Shown here piece after piece: positions 8,676 to 17,831 of a stretch of DNA of 64,000 nt. Below the pieces are notes generated by a model. The model was not told where the DNA came from. It saw nothing but the letters and a program-made list of their open reading frames with translations, and did not search any database. The position numbers were made by a program, and so were the translations under genes. Source of the stretch: Pseudonocardia oceani (GTDB lineage: Bacteria; Actinomycetota; Actinomycetes; Mycobacteriales; Pseudonocardiaceae). Position 1 is the first letter of the stretch, and the number at the start of each line of letters is the position of its first letter. The stretch covers positions 5,280,501-5,344,500 of the forward strand of contig NZ_JADQDF010000001.1 in the NCBI RefSeq assembly GCF_019263585.2, given 5' to 3'.

Positions 8676-10601
8676 GTGACCGTGCTCCGATCGATCAGTG
8701 GTCCCGCCGACCTCCGACGTCTCGGGCCGGACCGGCTCCCCGAGCTCGCCGCCGAGATCCGCCGCTTCCTCGTGGAGTGCGTCTCGCGCACCGGCGGGCA
8801 CCTCGGGCCCAACCTCGGCGTCGTCGAGCTCACGATCGCGCTGCACCGCGTGTTCGACTCCCCGACCGACGCCGTCATCTGGGACACCGGCCACCAGGCC
8901 TACGTGCACAAGCTCCTCACCGGGCGCCACGACGGCTGGGACCGCCTGAAGAAGACCGGCGGGCTGTCGGGCTACCCGAGCCGCGCCGAGAGCGAGCACG
9001 ACGTCGTGGAGTCCAGCCACGCGTCGTCGTCGCTGTCGTGGGCCGACGGCATCGCCCGCGCCTACGCCCTCACCGGGCAGCAGCGCCACGTCGTCGCCGT
9101 GATCGGCGACGGCGCGCTCACCGGCGGCATGGCCTGGGAGGCGCTCAACAACATCGCGACGGGCGACCGCAACGTCGTCATCGTCGTCAACGACAACGGC
9201 CGCTCCTACTCCCCGACGATCGGCGGCCTGGCCGACCGGCTCGCCTCCCTGCGCCTGCAGCCCGCCTACGAGCGCGTGCTCGACGCGGGCAAGGCGGCGC
9301 TCGCGCGCACCCCGGTAGTCGGCGGCACCCTCTACGCCGGCCTGCACGCGGTCAAGGCGGGCCTCAAGGACGCGCTGAGCCCGCAGGAGCTGTTCTCCGA
9401 CCTCGGCATCAAGTACTTCGGGCCGGTCGACGGGCACGACGTCGAGGCGATGGAGTCTGCGCTGCAGCGCGCCAAGCGGTTCGGCGGGCCGGTGATCGTG
9501 CACGCGGTCACCCGCAAGGGCCACGGCTACCTCCCTGCCGAGAACGACGAGCTCGAGCAGATGCACAGCCCGGCGGCGTTCGACCCGGAGACGGGGCTGC
9601 CCACCGGGGCGCCGTCGGTCGGCTGGACCAGCGTGTTCGCCGAGGAGCTCGTGGAGATCGGCCGCCGCCGCAGCGACGTCGTCGCGATCACCGCGGCCAT
9701 GCTCGGCCCCACCGGGCTCGCGCCCTTCGCCGCGGCGTACCCGGAGCGCTGGATCGACGTCGGCATCGCCGAGCAGCACGCCCTGACCTGCGCCGCCGGC
9801 CTCGCGACGGGCGGCATGCACCCCGTCGTCGCCCTCTACTCGACGTTCCTCAACCGCGGCTTCGACCAGCTGCTGATGGACGTGGCGCTGCACCGCCAGC
9901 CGGTCACGCTGGTGCTCGACCGCGCCGGCGTCACCGGAAGCGACGGCCCGTCGCACAACGGCATGTGGGACCTCTCGCTGCTCGGCGTCGTCCCGGGGAT
10001 CCGGGTCGCCGCCCCGCGCGACGCCGTCACGCTGCGCGAGGAGCTGGGCGAGGCGCTCGCCGTCGACGACGGCCCCACCGCACTGCGCTTCCCCAAGGGC
10101 TCGGTCATCGAGTCGGTGCCCGCGGTCCGCCGCGTCGACGGCGTCGACGTGCTGCACGCCTCCGACGACGCCGCCGTGCTGCTGGTCTGCGCGGGAGCGT
10201 TCGGCCGGCTCGGCGTGGAGGCGGCGCAGCGGCTGGCGGCGCAGGGCGTCGCGGCCACCGTCGTCGACCCGCGGTGGGTGCTCCCGGTGCCCGGCGCCGT
10301 CGTCGACCTGGCCCGGGAGCACCGGCTCGTGGTCACCGTCAGCGACAGCGGGCGCCATGGCGGGTTCGGCTCGGTCGTCTCCGCCGCGCTGCGCGACGCC
10401 GAGTGCGACGTGCCGCTGCGCGACGTCGCCCTGCCCCAGGAGTTCCTCGACCACGGCAGCCGTGACGACGTGCTCGCCGCCACCGGGCTCACCGCGCAGG
10501 ACGTCGCGCGCCGGGTCACCGAGTGGGCGTCGGCGCTGCCGTCGTTCACGGTGCCGGACCCGTCGGACGTGGCCGCCTCCGACGTCGGGGTGGAGTCCTG
10601 A
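8676..10601 (+). CDS. dxs: 1-deoxy-D-xylulose-5-phosphate synthase
   Basis: First enzyme of the MEP isoprenoid pathway: joins pyruvate and glyceraldehyde 3-phosphate using thiamine diphosphate. The 641-aa length is standard. Visible motifs are TGGHLGPNLGVVELTIALH, the thiamine-binding GDGALTGGMAWEALNN (about 144-159), NDNGRSYSPTIGG, the transketolase pyrimidine-domain GIAEQHALTCAAGLA and DRAGVTGSDGPSHNG. The stop overlaps the start of the response regulator by one base, tying isoprenoid supply and the two-component system to one transcript. Confidence 0.96.
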   Translation: MTVLRSISGPADLRRLGPDRLPELAAEIRRFLVECVSRTGGHLGPNLGVVELTIALHRVFDSPTDAVIWDTGHQAYVHKLLTGRHDGWDRLKKTGGLSGYPSRAESEHDVVESSHASSSLSWADGIARAYALTGQQRHVVAVIGDGALTGGMAWEALNNIATGDRNVVIVVNDNGRSYSPTIGGLADRLASLRLQPAYERVLDAGKAALARTPVVGGTLYAGLHAVKAGLKDALSPQELFSDLGIKYFGPVDGHDVEAMESALQRAKRFGGPVIVHAVTRKGHGYLPAENDELEQMHSPAAFDPETGLPTGAPSVGWTSVFAEELVEIGRRRSDVVAITAAMLGPTGLAPFAAAYPERWIDVGIAEQHALTCAAGLATGGMHPVVALYSTFLNRGFDQLLMDVALHRQPVTLVLDRAGVTGSDGPSHNGMWDLSLLGVVPGIRVAAPRDAVTLREELGEALAVDDGPTALRFPKGSVIESVPAVRRVDGVDVLHASDDAAVLLVCAGAFGRLGVEAAQRLAAQGVAATVVDPRWVLPVPGAVVDLAREHRLVVTVSDSGRHGGFGSVVSAALRDAECDVPLRDVALPQEFLDHGSRDDVLAATGLTAQDVARRVTEWASALPSFTVPDPSDVAASDVGVES

Positions 10602-11266
10602 TGCGCGTGCTGGTCGTCGAGGACGAGCACCCCCTGGCCGACGCGATCGCCCGCGGTCTGCGGCGCGAGGGCATGGCCGTCGACGTCGCCTACGACGGCG
10701 ACACCGGGCACGAGAAGTCCGCGGTCACCCGCTACGACGTGGTGGTGCTCGACCGCGACCTGCCCGGCATGTCCGGCGACGCCCTGTGCGGCGAGATCGT
10801 CGGCTCCGGCGCCACCACGCGGGTGCTCATGCTCACCGCGAGCGGCACGCTGGCCGACAAGGTCGACGGCCTGTCCCGCGGCGCCGACGACTACCTCGCC
10901 AAGCCCTTCGACTTCCCCGAGCTCGTCGCCCGCCTGCGCGCGCTCGGCCGCCGCGCCACCCCGGCCGCGCCGCCGCTGCTCACCGCGGGCGACGTCGCGC
11001 TCGACCCGGCCCGCCGCACGGTGCTGCGCGCCGACCGGCCCGTGGAGCTCACGCGCAAGGAGTTCGGCGTGCTGGAGGTCCTCATCTCCGCCGGCGGCGG
11101 CGTCGTCAGCAGCGAGGAGCTGCTGGAGCGGGTGTGGGACGAGAACGCCGACCCGTTCACCACCACCGTGCGGGTCACGGTCATGACGCTGCGCAAGAAG
11201 CTCGGCGAGCCCGGCGTGATCGAGACGGTGGTCGGCGCGGGGTACCGCGTGCCCGCCGCGGGGTGA
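10601..11266 (+). CDS. OmpR-family response regulator
   Basis: A 221-aa regulator with an N-terminal receiver (VVEDEHPLADAI acidic pair, phospho-acceptor Asp 51 in VVVLDRDLPGMSGD, and LAKPF lysine) and a C-terminal winged helix (ELTRKEFGVLEVLISAGGGVVSSEELLERVWD, then GAGYRVP). The ATG at 10601 overlaps the dxs stop, and the gene overlaps the kinase as GTGA. It should be phosphorylated by the adjacent kinase. Targets are unknown. Confidence 0.92.
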   Translation: MRVLVVEDEHPLADAIARGLRREGMAVDVAYDGDTGHEKSAVTRYDVVVLDRDLPGMSGDALCGEIVGSGATTRVLMLTASGTLADKVDGLSRGADDYLAKPFDFPELVARLRALGRRATPAAPPLLTAGDVALDPARRTVLRADRPVELTRKEFGVLEVLISAGGGVVSSEELLERVWDENADPFTTTVRVTVMTLRKKLGEPGVIETVVGAGYRVPAAG

Positions 11267-12372
11267 CCGGTCTCCGGCCCCGGCTGACGCTGCTGGCGAC
11301 GGCGCTGGTGGCGCTGGTCAGCGCGCTGCTGCTGTGGCTGGGCTGGCTGCTCGTCGGCGGGGTCACGCAGGCCGTGCCCACACTGCCGCCGGGCAGCACC
11401 GTGCGCGTCGACGGCGTCACGGTGCCCGCCGAGGGCCTCGGCGACGCCGTGGGGCGGGCCGCGCAGGACGAGGTGCTGCGCGCGGGCCTCGTCGCGTTCC
11501 CGCTGGTGGTGGTGGCCGCGGCGCTGGTGTCGTGGGTGCTGGTCGGACGCGTGCTCGGCCCGTTGCACCAGGTCACGGCCACCGCGCGGCGGCTCACCGT
11601 CGAGACCCTGGACACCCGGCTCGGGCTCGCCGGCGCCCGCGGGGAGGTCGCCGAGCTCGCCGCAGGGTTCGACGCCATGCTCGACCGCCTGCAGGCCGCC
11701 TTCGACGCCCAGCGGCGCTTCGTCGCCAACGCGAGCCACGAGCTCCGCACGCCGCTGGCCGTGCTGCGCACCGAGGTCGACGTGACCCTGTCGGACCCCA
11801 CCGCCGACGAGGCCGAGCTGCGCCGCATGGGCGCGGTCGTGCGCGACGCCACCCGCCGCGCCGACGACCTCGTCGCCGGGCTCCTGCTGCTGGCCCGCAC
11901 CGAGGGCGCCGCGCTGGCCGACGCCCGCCCGGCCGACCTCGCCGCCACCGTGGTGCCCGCGCTGGCGGCCGTGCGGGCCGAGGCGGGGCACCGGGGGCTG
12001 CGGGTGCAGGTGCGCACCGCGCCCGCGCCCGTCGTCGGCGACCCGGTGCTGCTGGAGCGCGTCGCGGGCAACCTGCTGGAGAACGCGGTGCGCCACAACG
12101 TGCCCGGCGGCTGGATCGAGGTCGTCAGCGGCGTCCGCGACGGCTGCGCGGAGCTGTGCGTGGCGTCGTCGGGGCGGGAGGTCGACCGGATCGACGAGCT
12201 GTTCGAGCCGTTCCGCCGCGGGCCGGTGGAGCGCACCGCCACGACTCCCGGCTCGGGCCTGGGGTTGTCGATCGTGCGGGCGGTGGTGACGGCCCACGGC
12301 GGCACGGTGGCGGCCGCCCCGGTGCCGGGCGGGGGGCTGACGGTGACGGCGCGGCTGCCGGTGCGCCCCTGA
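11263..12372 (+). CDS. Sensor histidine kinase, partner of the preceding regulator
   Basis: A 369-aa membrane kinase: TM1 about 8-32, a short extracellular loop about 33-72, TM2 about 73-97, HAMP about 98-145, HisKA with SHELRTPLA (His 159), then an ATPase domain with NLLENAVRHN and GSGLGLSIVRAVVTAHGG. The extracellular part is only about 40 aa, so it may sense an envelope or membrane state. The GTG at 11263 overlaps the regulator stop. Confidence 0.92.
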   Translation: MTGLRPRLTLLATALVALVSALLLWLGWLLVGGVTQAVPTLPPGSTVRVDGVTVPAEGLGDAVGRAAQDEVLRAGLVAFPLVVVAAALVSWVLVGRVLGPLHQVTATARRLTVETLDTRLGLAGARGEVAELAAGFDAMLDRLQAAFDAQRRFVANASHELRTPLAVLRTEVDVTLSDPTADEAELRRMGAVVRDATRRADDLVAGLLLLARTEGAALADARPADLAATVVPALAAVRAEAGHRGLRVQVRTAPAPVVGDPVLLERVAGNLLENAVRHNVPGGWIEVVSGVRDGCAELCVASSGREVDRIDELFEPFRRGPVERTATTPGSGLGLSIVRAVVTAHGGTVAAAPVPGGGLTVTARLPVRP

Positions 12373-12395
12373 CTCCTGCTGCCGGCGCCCCGGCG

Positions 12396-13631
12396 TCAGG
12401 CGCTGCGGACCGTCAGGGCCTGCTCCAGCGCCGGGGTGAGCAGGGCGATCTGCCACTCCCGCGCGCCGCCCTTGCGCAGGAAGCCGGCCACGTCGCCGTC
12501 CTCGGGCGGGGTCCAGCACAGGCGGCGCAGGAGGTCGGGCTGGAGCAGGTTCTCCACCGGCACCGTGCGCTCCGCCCCGACCTCGGCCACGGCCGCGCGG
12601 GCGGCGGTGAGGCGGGCGGCGGCGTCGGGGTCGCGGTCGGCCCAGCGCGCGACCGGGGGAGGGCCCTCGGTGGGCGCGGTGGGACGGGGGAGGTCGGCGG
12701 GGTCGAGGCGCTCGGCCGCGGCCAGCGCCGACCACCAGTACGCCGTCATCCGCCGCTGCGAGCGCCCGCGGAACACCGCCATGGCGCTCAGGGCGCCCGC
12801 GGAGTCCGGGGCGGTGACGGCGGCGTCGACGATCGCCGCGTCGGGCAGGACCCGCCCGGGGGCGATGTCGCGCTCGGCGGCGAGCCGGTCGCGCGCCTCC
12901 CACAGCGCGCGGACGGCCGCGAGCTGGCGGGGCTTGCGCAGCTTGTGGATGCCGGAGGTGCGCCGCCACGGCTCGGCGCGCGGCGCGGGCGGCCCGGCGG
13001 TGCGGACGGCCTCGAACTCCTGGTGGGCCCAGTCGAGCTTGCCCTGCTCGTCGAGCATCCCGGTGAGGACGTCGCGCAGCTCCACCAGCACCTCGACGTC
13101 GAGGGCGGCGTAGACGAGCCAGTCCTGCGGGAGGGGCCGGCGCGACCAGTCGGCGGCGCCGTGCCCCTTCTCCAGCGCGAGCCCGAGCAGGTTCTCGACC
13201 ATCGGCCCGAGCCCGACGCGGGGGAGCCCGGCCAGCCGGCCGGCGAGCTCGGTGTCGAACAGCCTGCTCGGGGCCAGGCCCGTCTCGGCGAGGCACGCGA
13301 GGTCCTGGGACGCCGCGTGCAGCACCCACTCCGGGCCGGTGAGGGCCGGAGCGAGGTCGGACAGGTCACTGCCCAGGGGGATCGGGTCGACCAGCGCCGT
13401 ACCCGCGCCCGCCCGGCGCAGCTGCACCAGGTAGGCGCGCTGGGAGTACCTGAACCCGGAGGCCCGTTCGGCGTCGACGGCGATCGGGCCGCTGCCGGCG
13501 GCGAACGCCTCGGCGGTGGCCCGCAGCGCGTCCCGGTCGGCGACGACAGGGGGGAGCCCGTCGACCGGGGCGAGCAGGGGGACGGGTGCCGGGACGTCCG
13601 CCTCGTCAGTCGTGCCCAGCCCGTCCTGCAC
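12396..13631 (-). CDS. Ribonuclease D-like 3'-5' exonuclease with HRDC domain
   Basis: A 411-aa DEDD-type exonuclease acting on RNA 3' ends. The ExoI motif is IAVDAERASGF, followed by YSQRAYLVQL. ExoII lies around VLHAASQDLACL and ExoIII around DWLVYAALDVEVLVEL. An HRDC-like domain follows (about 230-310). The GTG at 13631 has no close Shine-Dalgarno. The gene starts 27 bases after the LuxR-type regulator on the same strand, so both may share a transcript. Confidence 0.85.
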   Translation of the reverse strand: MQDGLGTTDEADVPAPVPLLAPVDGLPPVVADRDALRATAEAFAAGSGPIAVDAERASGFRYSQRAYLVQLRRAGAGTALVDPIPLGSDLSDLAPALTGPEWVLHAASQDLACLAETGLAPSRLFDTELAGRLAGLPRVGLGPMVENLLGLALEKGHGAADWSRRPLPQDWLVYAALDVEVLVELRDVLTGMLDEQGKLDWAHQEFEAVRTAGPPAPRAEPWRRTSGIHKLRKPRQLAAVRALWEARDRLAAERDIAPGRVLPDAAIVDAAVTAPDSAGALSAMAVFRGRSQRRMTAYWWSALAAAERLDPADLPRPTAPTEGPPPVARWADRDPDAAARLTAARAAVAEVGAERTVPVENLLQPDLLRRLCWTPPEDGDVAGFLRKGGAREWQIALLTPALEQALTVRSA

Positions 13632-13657
13632 CGGCGAGCCGTCTGGGTCCTCTGGGT

Positions 13658-14374
13658 TCAGCGGATGACCCCGGCCCGCATCGCCAGCGCGACCATCTGC
13701 GCGCGGTCACCCGTGCCGAGCTTGCGCCCGATGCGCGAGAGGTGGCTCTTGACCGTGAGCGCGGACAGGCTCAGCGCCTCGCCGATCTCCTTGTTGGACT
13801 GCCCGTCGGCGACGAGCTGCAGCACCTCGACCTCGCGCGCCGAGAGCTCGCGCGGAGTGTTGTCGGTGCCGGGAACGCGGGTGCCGGTGGCGAGCAGCGG
13901 CGCGACCGTCGGGTCGGCGTAGACGCCGCCGTCGAGCACGCGCTTCACGCCGTCGGTGACGATCGCCGCCGACGCCGACTTGAGCAGGTACGCCTGCGCC
14001 CCGGCCTGGAACGCCGACCGCACCGCGTACGGGTCGTCCGAGGACGCCAGCACGACGAGCCGGTTCCAGCCCAGCGAGCGCAGCTCGGTGACCAGGTCCA
14101 GCCCGCTGCCGTCCGGCAGTCCGAGATCGAGGATCGCGAGGTCGCACGGCCCGTTGGCGTGCGCCCGGGCCCGGGCCTCGGCCACCGAAGCGGCCTCGTA
14201 CACCGTGCCTGCCCCCATCGAGCGCAGCCGTGCTGCGATCGCCTCGCGCAGGAGCGGGTGGTCGTCGACCACCAGCACCGAGAAGAGCTCTTCCCGCGGG
14301 TGCGGGACCATTGCCGGCGACAGCACAGCACCGGTGGTGCTGCGAACTGGCGCGCCTTGGCCTACTACGGCCAC
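13658..14374 (-). CDS. LuxR/NarL-type response regulator
   Basis: A 238-aa regulator: receiver with VVDDHPLLREAI and the phospho-acceptor Asp in LAILDLGLPDGSGLD, then a LuxR HTH (LSAREVEVLQLVADGQSNKEIGEALSLSALTVKSHLSRI). I chose the GTG at 14374 because GGGAGG lies 8 bases upstream; a longer in-frame extension to 14548 has no such support. No kinase partner is adjacent, so it may be an orphan regulator. Confidence 0.88.
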   Translation of the reverse strand: MAVVGQGAPVRSTTGAVLSPAMVPHPREELFSVLVVDDHPLLREAIAARLRSMGAGTVYEAASVAEARARAHANGPCDLAILDLGLPDGSGLDLVTELRSLGWNRLVVLASSDDPYAVRSAFQAGAQAYLLKSASAAIVTDGVKRVLDGGVYADPTVAPLLATGTRVPGTDNTPRELSAREVEVLQLVADGQSNKEIGEALSLSALTVKSHLSRIGRKLGTGDRAQMVALAMRAGVIR

Positions 14375-14606
14375 GTCACTACCTCCCTGGAGTCGGTCGT
14401 TGCCCCCGACCGGCACCAGACCTCGGCCGGCGAAGAGACCGCCCGAGGAGGTGTCGTGGAGGAAGCGTAGCCCCCCAAGCGGTCTAACGTCGTGTATCGG
14501 ATCGAACTTAGCGGGGTGAAAGTTACAGCCTTGTCGCCTGTCGTCCACCCGATCGGGTGACCCTGTCGATCACTCCCGGCGGTGTCGTCGCAGGTGAGCA
14601 CCTGCT

Positions 14607-15203
14607 TCAGACCGTTCGGTGAACGAGCGAGACTGCGCCGACCGGTGGCAGCCCTGCGGCCGACGCGACGAACGCGCAGAACGCGGCGGCGTGCCGGGAC
14701 AGGTCGGTGCCGATCGGCGTCCACGACGCGCGCAGTTCCACGTCGTCGTCGCGGCGGGGCCCGGCGATGTCGCCGAAGCGCACCGAGGAGGTCTGCGTGA
14801 CCGTCCCGCCCAGCGCCACGTGCTCGGCGCCGTGGTCCTCGAGGGCCTCGGTGAGCCACGACCATCCGACGACCGGCAGCATCTCGTCGCCGAGCTGCTC
14901 GGGCTCCAGGCGCGCCTGCACGAAGCAGACGAGCCGGAAGGTGCCCTCCCAGGCGTCCTGCCCGGCGGGGTCGTGCAGCAGGATCAGCCGGCCCGAGGTG
15001 TCGGACTCGTCGACGCCGTCGTCGGCGGCCGCGCGGCCCAGCGTGGAGTCGGCGACCTCGACCGACAGCGCCCACGTCCACGGCGCCAGCCGCGGCGGCG
15101 CGTCGAGCGCGGAGACGATGAGCTCGGGGCGCGGTCTGAAAGTGCCCAGCGAGGCGACCGCTCGGCGGAACTCGGGCGGCGGAGAAGCGGTCGCGTCAGG
15201 CAC
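14607..15203 (-). CDS. DUF3000 family protein
   Basis: A 198-aa actinobacterial protein of unknown function. Recognisable family stretches are PPEFRRAVASL, APWTWALSVEV, GRLILLHDPAGQDAWEGTFRLVCFVQA and PVVGWSWLTEAL. It is divergent from hemE, as is common in related genomes. The GTG at 15203 (VPDATASPPPEF) is the most plausible start; there is no clear Shine-Dalgarno. The 232 bases between it and the LuxR-type gene hold no gene I can support. Confidence 0.8.
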   Translation of the reverse strand: MPDATASPPPEFRRAVASLGTFRPRPELIVSALDAPPRLAPWTWALSVEVADSTLGRAAADDGVDESDTSGRLILLHDPAGQDAWEGTFRLVCFVQARLEPEQLGDEMLPVVGWSWLTEALEDHGAEHVALGGTVTQTSSVRFGDIAGPRRDDDVELRASWTPIGTDLSRHAAAFCAFVASAAGLPPVGAVSLVHRTV

Positions 15204-15342
15204 GAGAGGGAACTCTAAGTGGCCCGACACACCCGGCAGGACAGGCGCGCCGGGCCCGCCCGTCCGTGTGTCGGGACCACCCCGTCGCGCGTCCCGGGCA
15301 GGTGGGAGGCACAGCCGGGGCGCGTGGGAGGATGAACCGGTC

Positions 15343-16428
15343 ATGGTCGTGAACCCGTCTCCGTCCGCCGCAGGCACCGTCGCCGCGGACACCCGCCGTC
15401 GCGAGCTCGCCGCCGCCCCGTTCCTGGTCGCCGCGCGCGGCGGCCGTCCCGCGCACCTGCCCGTGTGGTTCATGCGCCAGGCCGGACGGTCGCTGCCCGA
15501 GTACCGCGCGCTGCGCCGCGACAGCGGGATGCTGCAGGCCTGCCTCACCCCCGACCTCACGTGCGAGATCACGCTGCAGCCGGTGCGCCGCCACGGGGTC
15601 GACGCGGCGATCCTGTTCAGCGACATCGTCGTGCCGCTGCACGTCGCGGGCGTCGACGTCGACATCGTGGCCGGCACCGGCCCGGTCGTGGCGAGCCCCG
15701 TGCGCACCGCCGAGGACGTCGAGCGGCTCCCGGTGCTCGACGCCGAGCAGATCGCGCCGGTCACCGACGCGATCGCGCTGCTGCTGCCCGAGCTGGGGGA
15801 GACCCCCCTCATCGGGTTCGCCGGCGCCCCGTTCACGCTCGCGTCCTACCTCATCGAGGGCGGCCCGAGCCGCAACCACGAGCGCACCAAGGCCCTGATG
15901 CGCAGCGCCCCCGCCGTCTGGCACGCGCTGCTGGGGCGCCTGGCCGACATGACGACGACGTTCCTGCGCGCGCAGGTCGCCGCGGGCGTCGACGCGGTGC
16001 AGCTGTTCGACTCCTGGGCGGGCGCGCTGTCCGAGCGCGACTACCGCGAGTACGTCCAGCCGCACTCCGCGCGCGTCCTCGCCGGTCTGGCCGACGCGGG
16101 CGTGCCCCGCATCCACTTCGGCGTCGGCACCGGGGAGCTGCTCGGGGCGATGGCGGAGGCCGGGGCCGACGTCGTGGGCGTCGACTGGCGCATCCCGCTC
16201 GACGACGCCGCCCGCCGTGCCGGCGGCACCCACCCGGTGCAGGGCAACCTCGACCCGGCGGTGCTGTTCGCCGACGCCGCCTCCATCGCGTCGGAGGTCG
16301 GGCGGATCGCCGACGAGGGCCGCCGGACGCCCGGGCACGTGTTTAACCTCGGTCACGGCGTGCTGCCCGACACCGATCCCGACGTGCTCACGCGCCTGGT
16401 GGACCTGGTGCACCGCCAGCCGGTGTGA
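15343..16428 (+). CDS. hemE: Uroporphyrinogen decarboxylase
   Basis: Converts uroporphyrinogen III to coproporphyrinogen III, cytoplasmic, 361 aa. Diagnostic motifs are PVWFMRQAGRSLPEYR (substrate Arg residues), AAILFSDIVVPLHVAGVDVDIV, GFAGAPFTLASYLIEGG, QLFDSWAGALS, and NLGHGVLPDTDPD near the C terminus. GGGAGG is 12 bases upstream of the ATG at 15343. Its stop overlaps hemY as GTGA. Confidence 0.96.
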   Translation: MVVNPSPSAAGTVAADTRRRELAAAPFLVAARGGRPAHLPVWFMRQAGRSLPEYRALRRDSGMLQACLTPDLTCEITLQPVRRHGVDAAILFSDIVVPLHVAGVDVDIVAGTGPVVASPVRTAEDVERLPVLDAEQIAPVTDAIALLLPELGETPLIGFAGAPFTLASYLIEGGPSRNHERTKALMRSAPAVWHALLGRLADMTTTFLRAQVAAGVDAVQLFDSWAGALSERDYREYVQPHSARVLAGLADAGVPRIHFGVGTGELLGAMAEAGADVVGVDWRIPLDDAARRAGGTHPVQGNLDPAVLFADAASIASEVGRIADEGRRTPGHVFNLGHGVLPDTDPDVLTRLVDLVHRQPV

Positions 16429-17831
16429 CCGGTCCCGTGCGGGTCGCCGTCGTCGGCGGGGGGATCTCCGGCCTCGCCGCCGCCCACCGCCTGCGGGCGC
16501 TGCTCGGCCCGGCCGCGCGGATCACCGTGCTGGAGCGGCGCGACCGCGTGGGCGGCGTGCTGCACACCGTCGACCTGGCGGGGAGGCCGTTCGACGTCGG
16601 CGCGGAGGCGTTCCTGGCCCGCCGCCCCGAGGTGCCCGCGCTGCTCGCCGAGCTGGGGCTGCCGCCCGCCGTCCACCCGACGGCCGCGTCGGCCACCGTC
16701 CGCGCGGGCGGGCGCACCGCCCCGCTGCCCGGCGGCACGCTGCTGGGCGTGCCCACCAGCGCCGCGCGCCTCGACGCGCTGCTGTCCGGGCGCGGCCTCG
16801 CCGGGGTCGCCGCGGAGCCCGGTCGGCCGCTGGACTGGGAGCCCGGGTCCGACGCCGCGCTGGGCGGGCTGCTGCGCGAGCGCTTCGGCGACGAGATCGC
16901 CGACCGGCTCGCCGACCCGCTGCTCGGCGGGGTCTACGCCGGGCGCGTCGACTCCCTCGGGCTGCGCGCCACGATCCCCGCGCTGGCCGCCGCGCTCGAC
17001 GCCGGCGCCCCCTCGCTGACGGCCGCCGCCGACCGGGCCTCCACCCCCACCGGCAGCGCCTCCACCGCCGGTGCGCCGGGCGGCCCCGTCTTCGGTGCGG
17101 TCCCCGGTGGCTACCGCACGCTGCTCGACGCCCTCGCCGCGGCCGCGCGGGCCGACGTCCGGCTCGGCGTCACGGTCCGGGAGCTCGTGGCGCACGGGGG
17201 CGGCTGGCGGCTCGCGCTCGGCCCGACCACGGACCCGGAGGTCCTCGACGTCGACGCCGTCGTGCTCGCCGTGCCCGCCCCGGCCGCGGCGAAGCTGCTC
17301 GCCGGCGTCGCGCCCGCGGCGGCGCGGGCGTCGGGGCAGATCGAGCTGGCGTCGTCGGTGGTGGTCGCGCTGGCCTTCCGCGAGGCCGACGCGGCCGCGC
17401 TCCCGCCGACGTCGGGCACGCTGGTCGCCGCCGACGAGCCGCTGCACGTCAAGGGCGTCACGCACTCGGGCACCAAGTGGGCGCACCTCGCGGGCGACGG
17501 CCTGGTGCGGCTGCGGGCGTCGTTGGGGCGGTTCGGCGAGGCCCCGACCCTGCAGGTCGACGACGACGAGCTCGTCGCCCGCGTCCGCGCCGACCTCGCC
17601 GTGCTCACCGGTATCACGGCCGCGCCCGTCGCCGCGCACGTCCAGCGCTGGGGCGGCGGGCTGCCGCAGTACGGCGTCGGCCACCTCGACCGGATCACCG
17701 CGATCGAGGGCGGCCTGCCGGCCGGGCTCGCGGTCGCCGGGGCGGCGCTGCACGGCGTCGGGGTGCCGGCGTGCGTGGCGACGGCCCGGGCGGCGGCCGG
17801 GCGGATCGCGGCGGCGCTCAGCCCGTCCTGA
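16425..17831 (+). CDS. hemY: Coproporphyrinogen/protoporphyrinogen oxidase (HemY/CgoX)
   Basis: A FAD enzyme of 468 aa. The dinucleotide fold is VVGGGISGLAAAHRL, and the ERRDRVGGVLHTV motif follows. The later motifs LPQYGVGHLDRI and GLAVAGAALHGVGVPACVATARAAA close the FAD site. In actinobacteria this family mostly oxidises coproporphyrinogen III in the coproporphyrin-dependent haem route, which agrees with hemQ nearby. It is translationally coupled to hemE, and its 3' end overlaps the convergent FAD oxidoreductase by 14 bases. Confidence 0.93.
   Translation: MTGPVRVAVVGGGISGLAAAHRLRALLGPAARITVLERRDRVGGVLHTVDLAGRPFDVGAEAFLARRPEVPALLAELGLPPAVHPTAASATVRAGGRTAPLPGGTLLGVPTSAARLDALLSGRGLAGVAAEPGRPLDWEPGSDAALGGLLRERFGDEIADRLADPLLGGVYAGRVDSLGLRATIPALAAALDAGAPSLTAAADRASTPTGSASTAGAPGGPVFGAVPGGYRTLLDALAAAARADVRLGVTVRELVAHGGGWRLALGPTTDPEVLDVDAVVLAVPAPAAAKLLAGVAPAAARASGQIELASSVVVALAFREADAAALPPTSGTLVAADEPLHVKGVTHSGTKWAHLAGDGLVRLRASLGRFGEAPTLQVDDDELVARVRADLAVLTGITAAPVAAHVQRWGGGLPQYGVGHLDRITAIEGGLPAGLAVAGAALHGVGVPACVATARAAAGRIAAALSPS

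Noticed and set aside
8676..10601. Frameshift or fusion in dxs because of alternative long frames
   Set aside because: The 641-aa frame has every expected motif in order and normal length; other frames are shadows.
14375..14548. N-terminal extension of the LuxR-type regulator
   Set aside because: The GTG at 14374 has GGGAGG at a good distance; the extension is not like a receiver domain and has weak codon bias.
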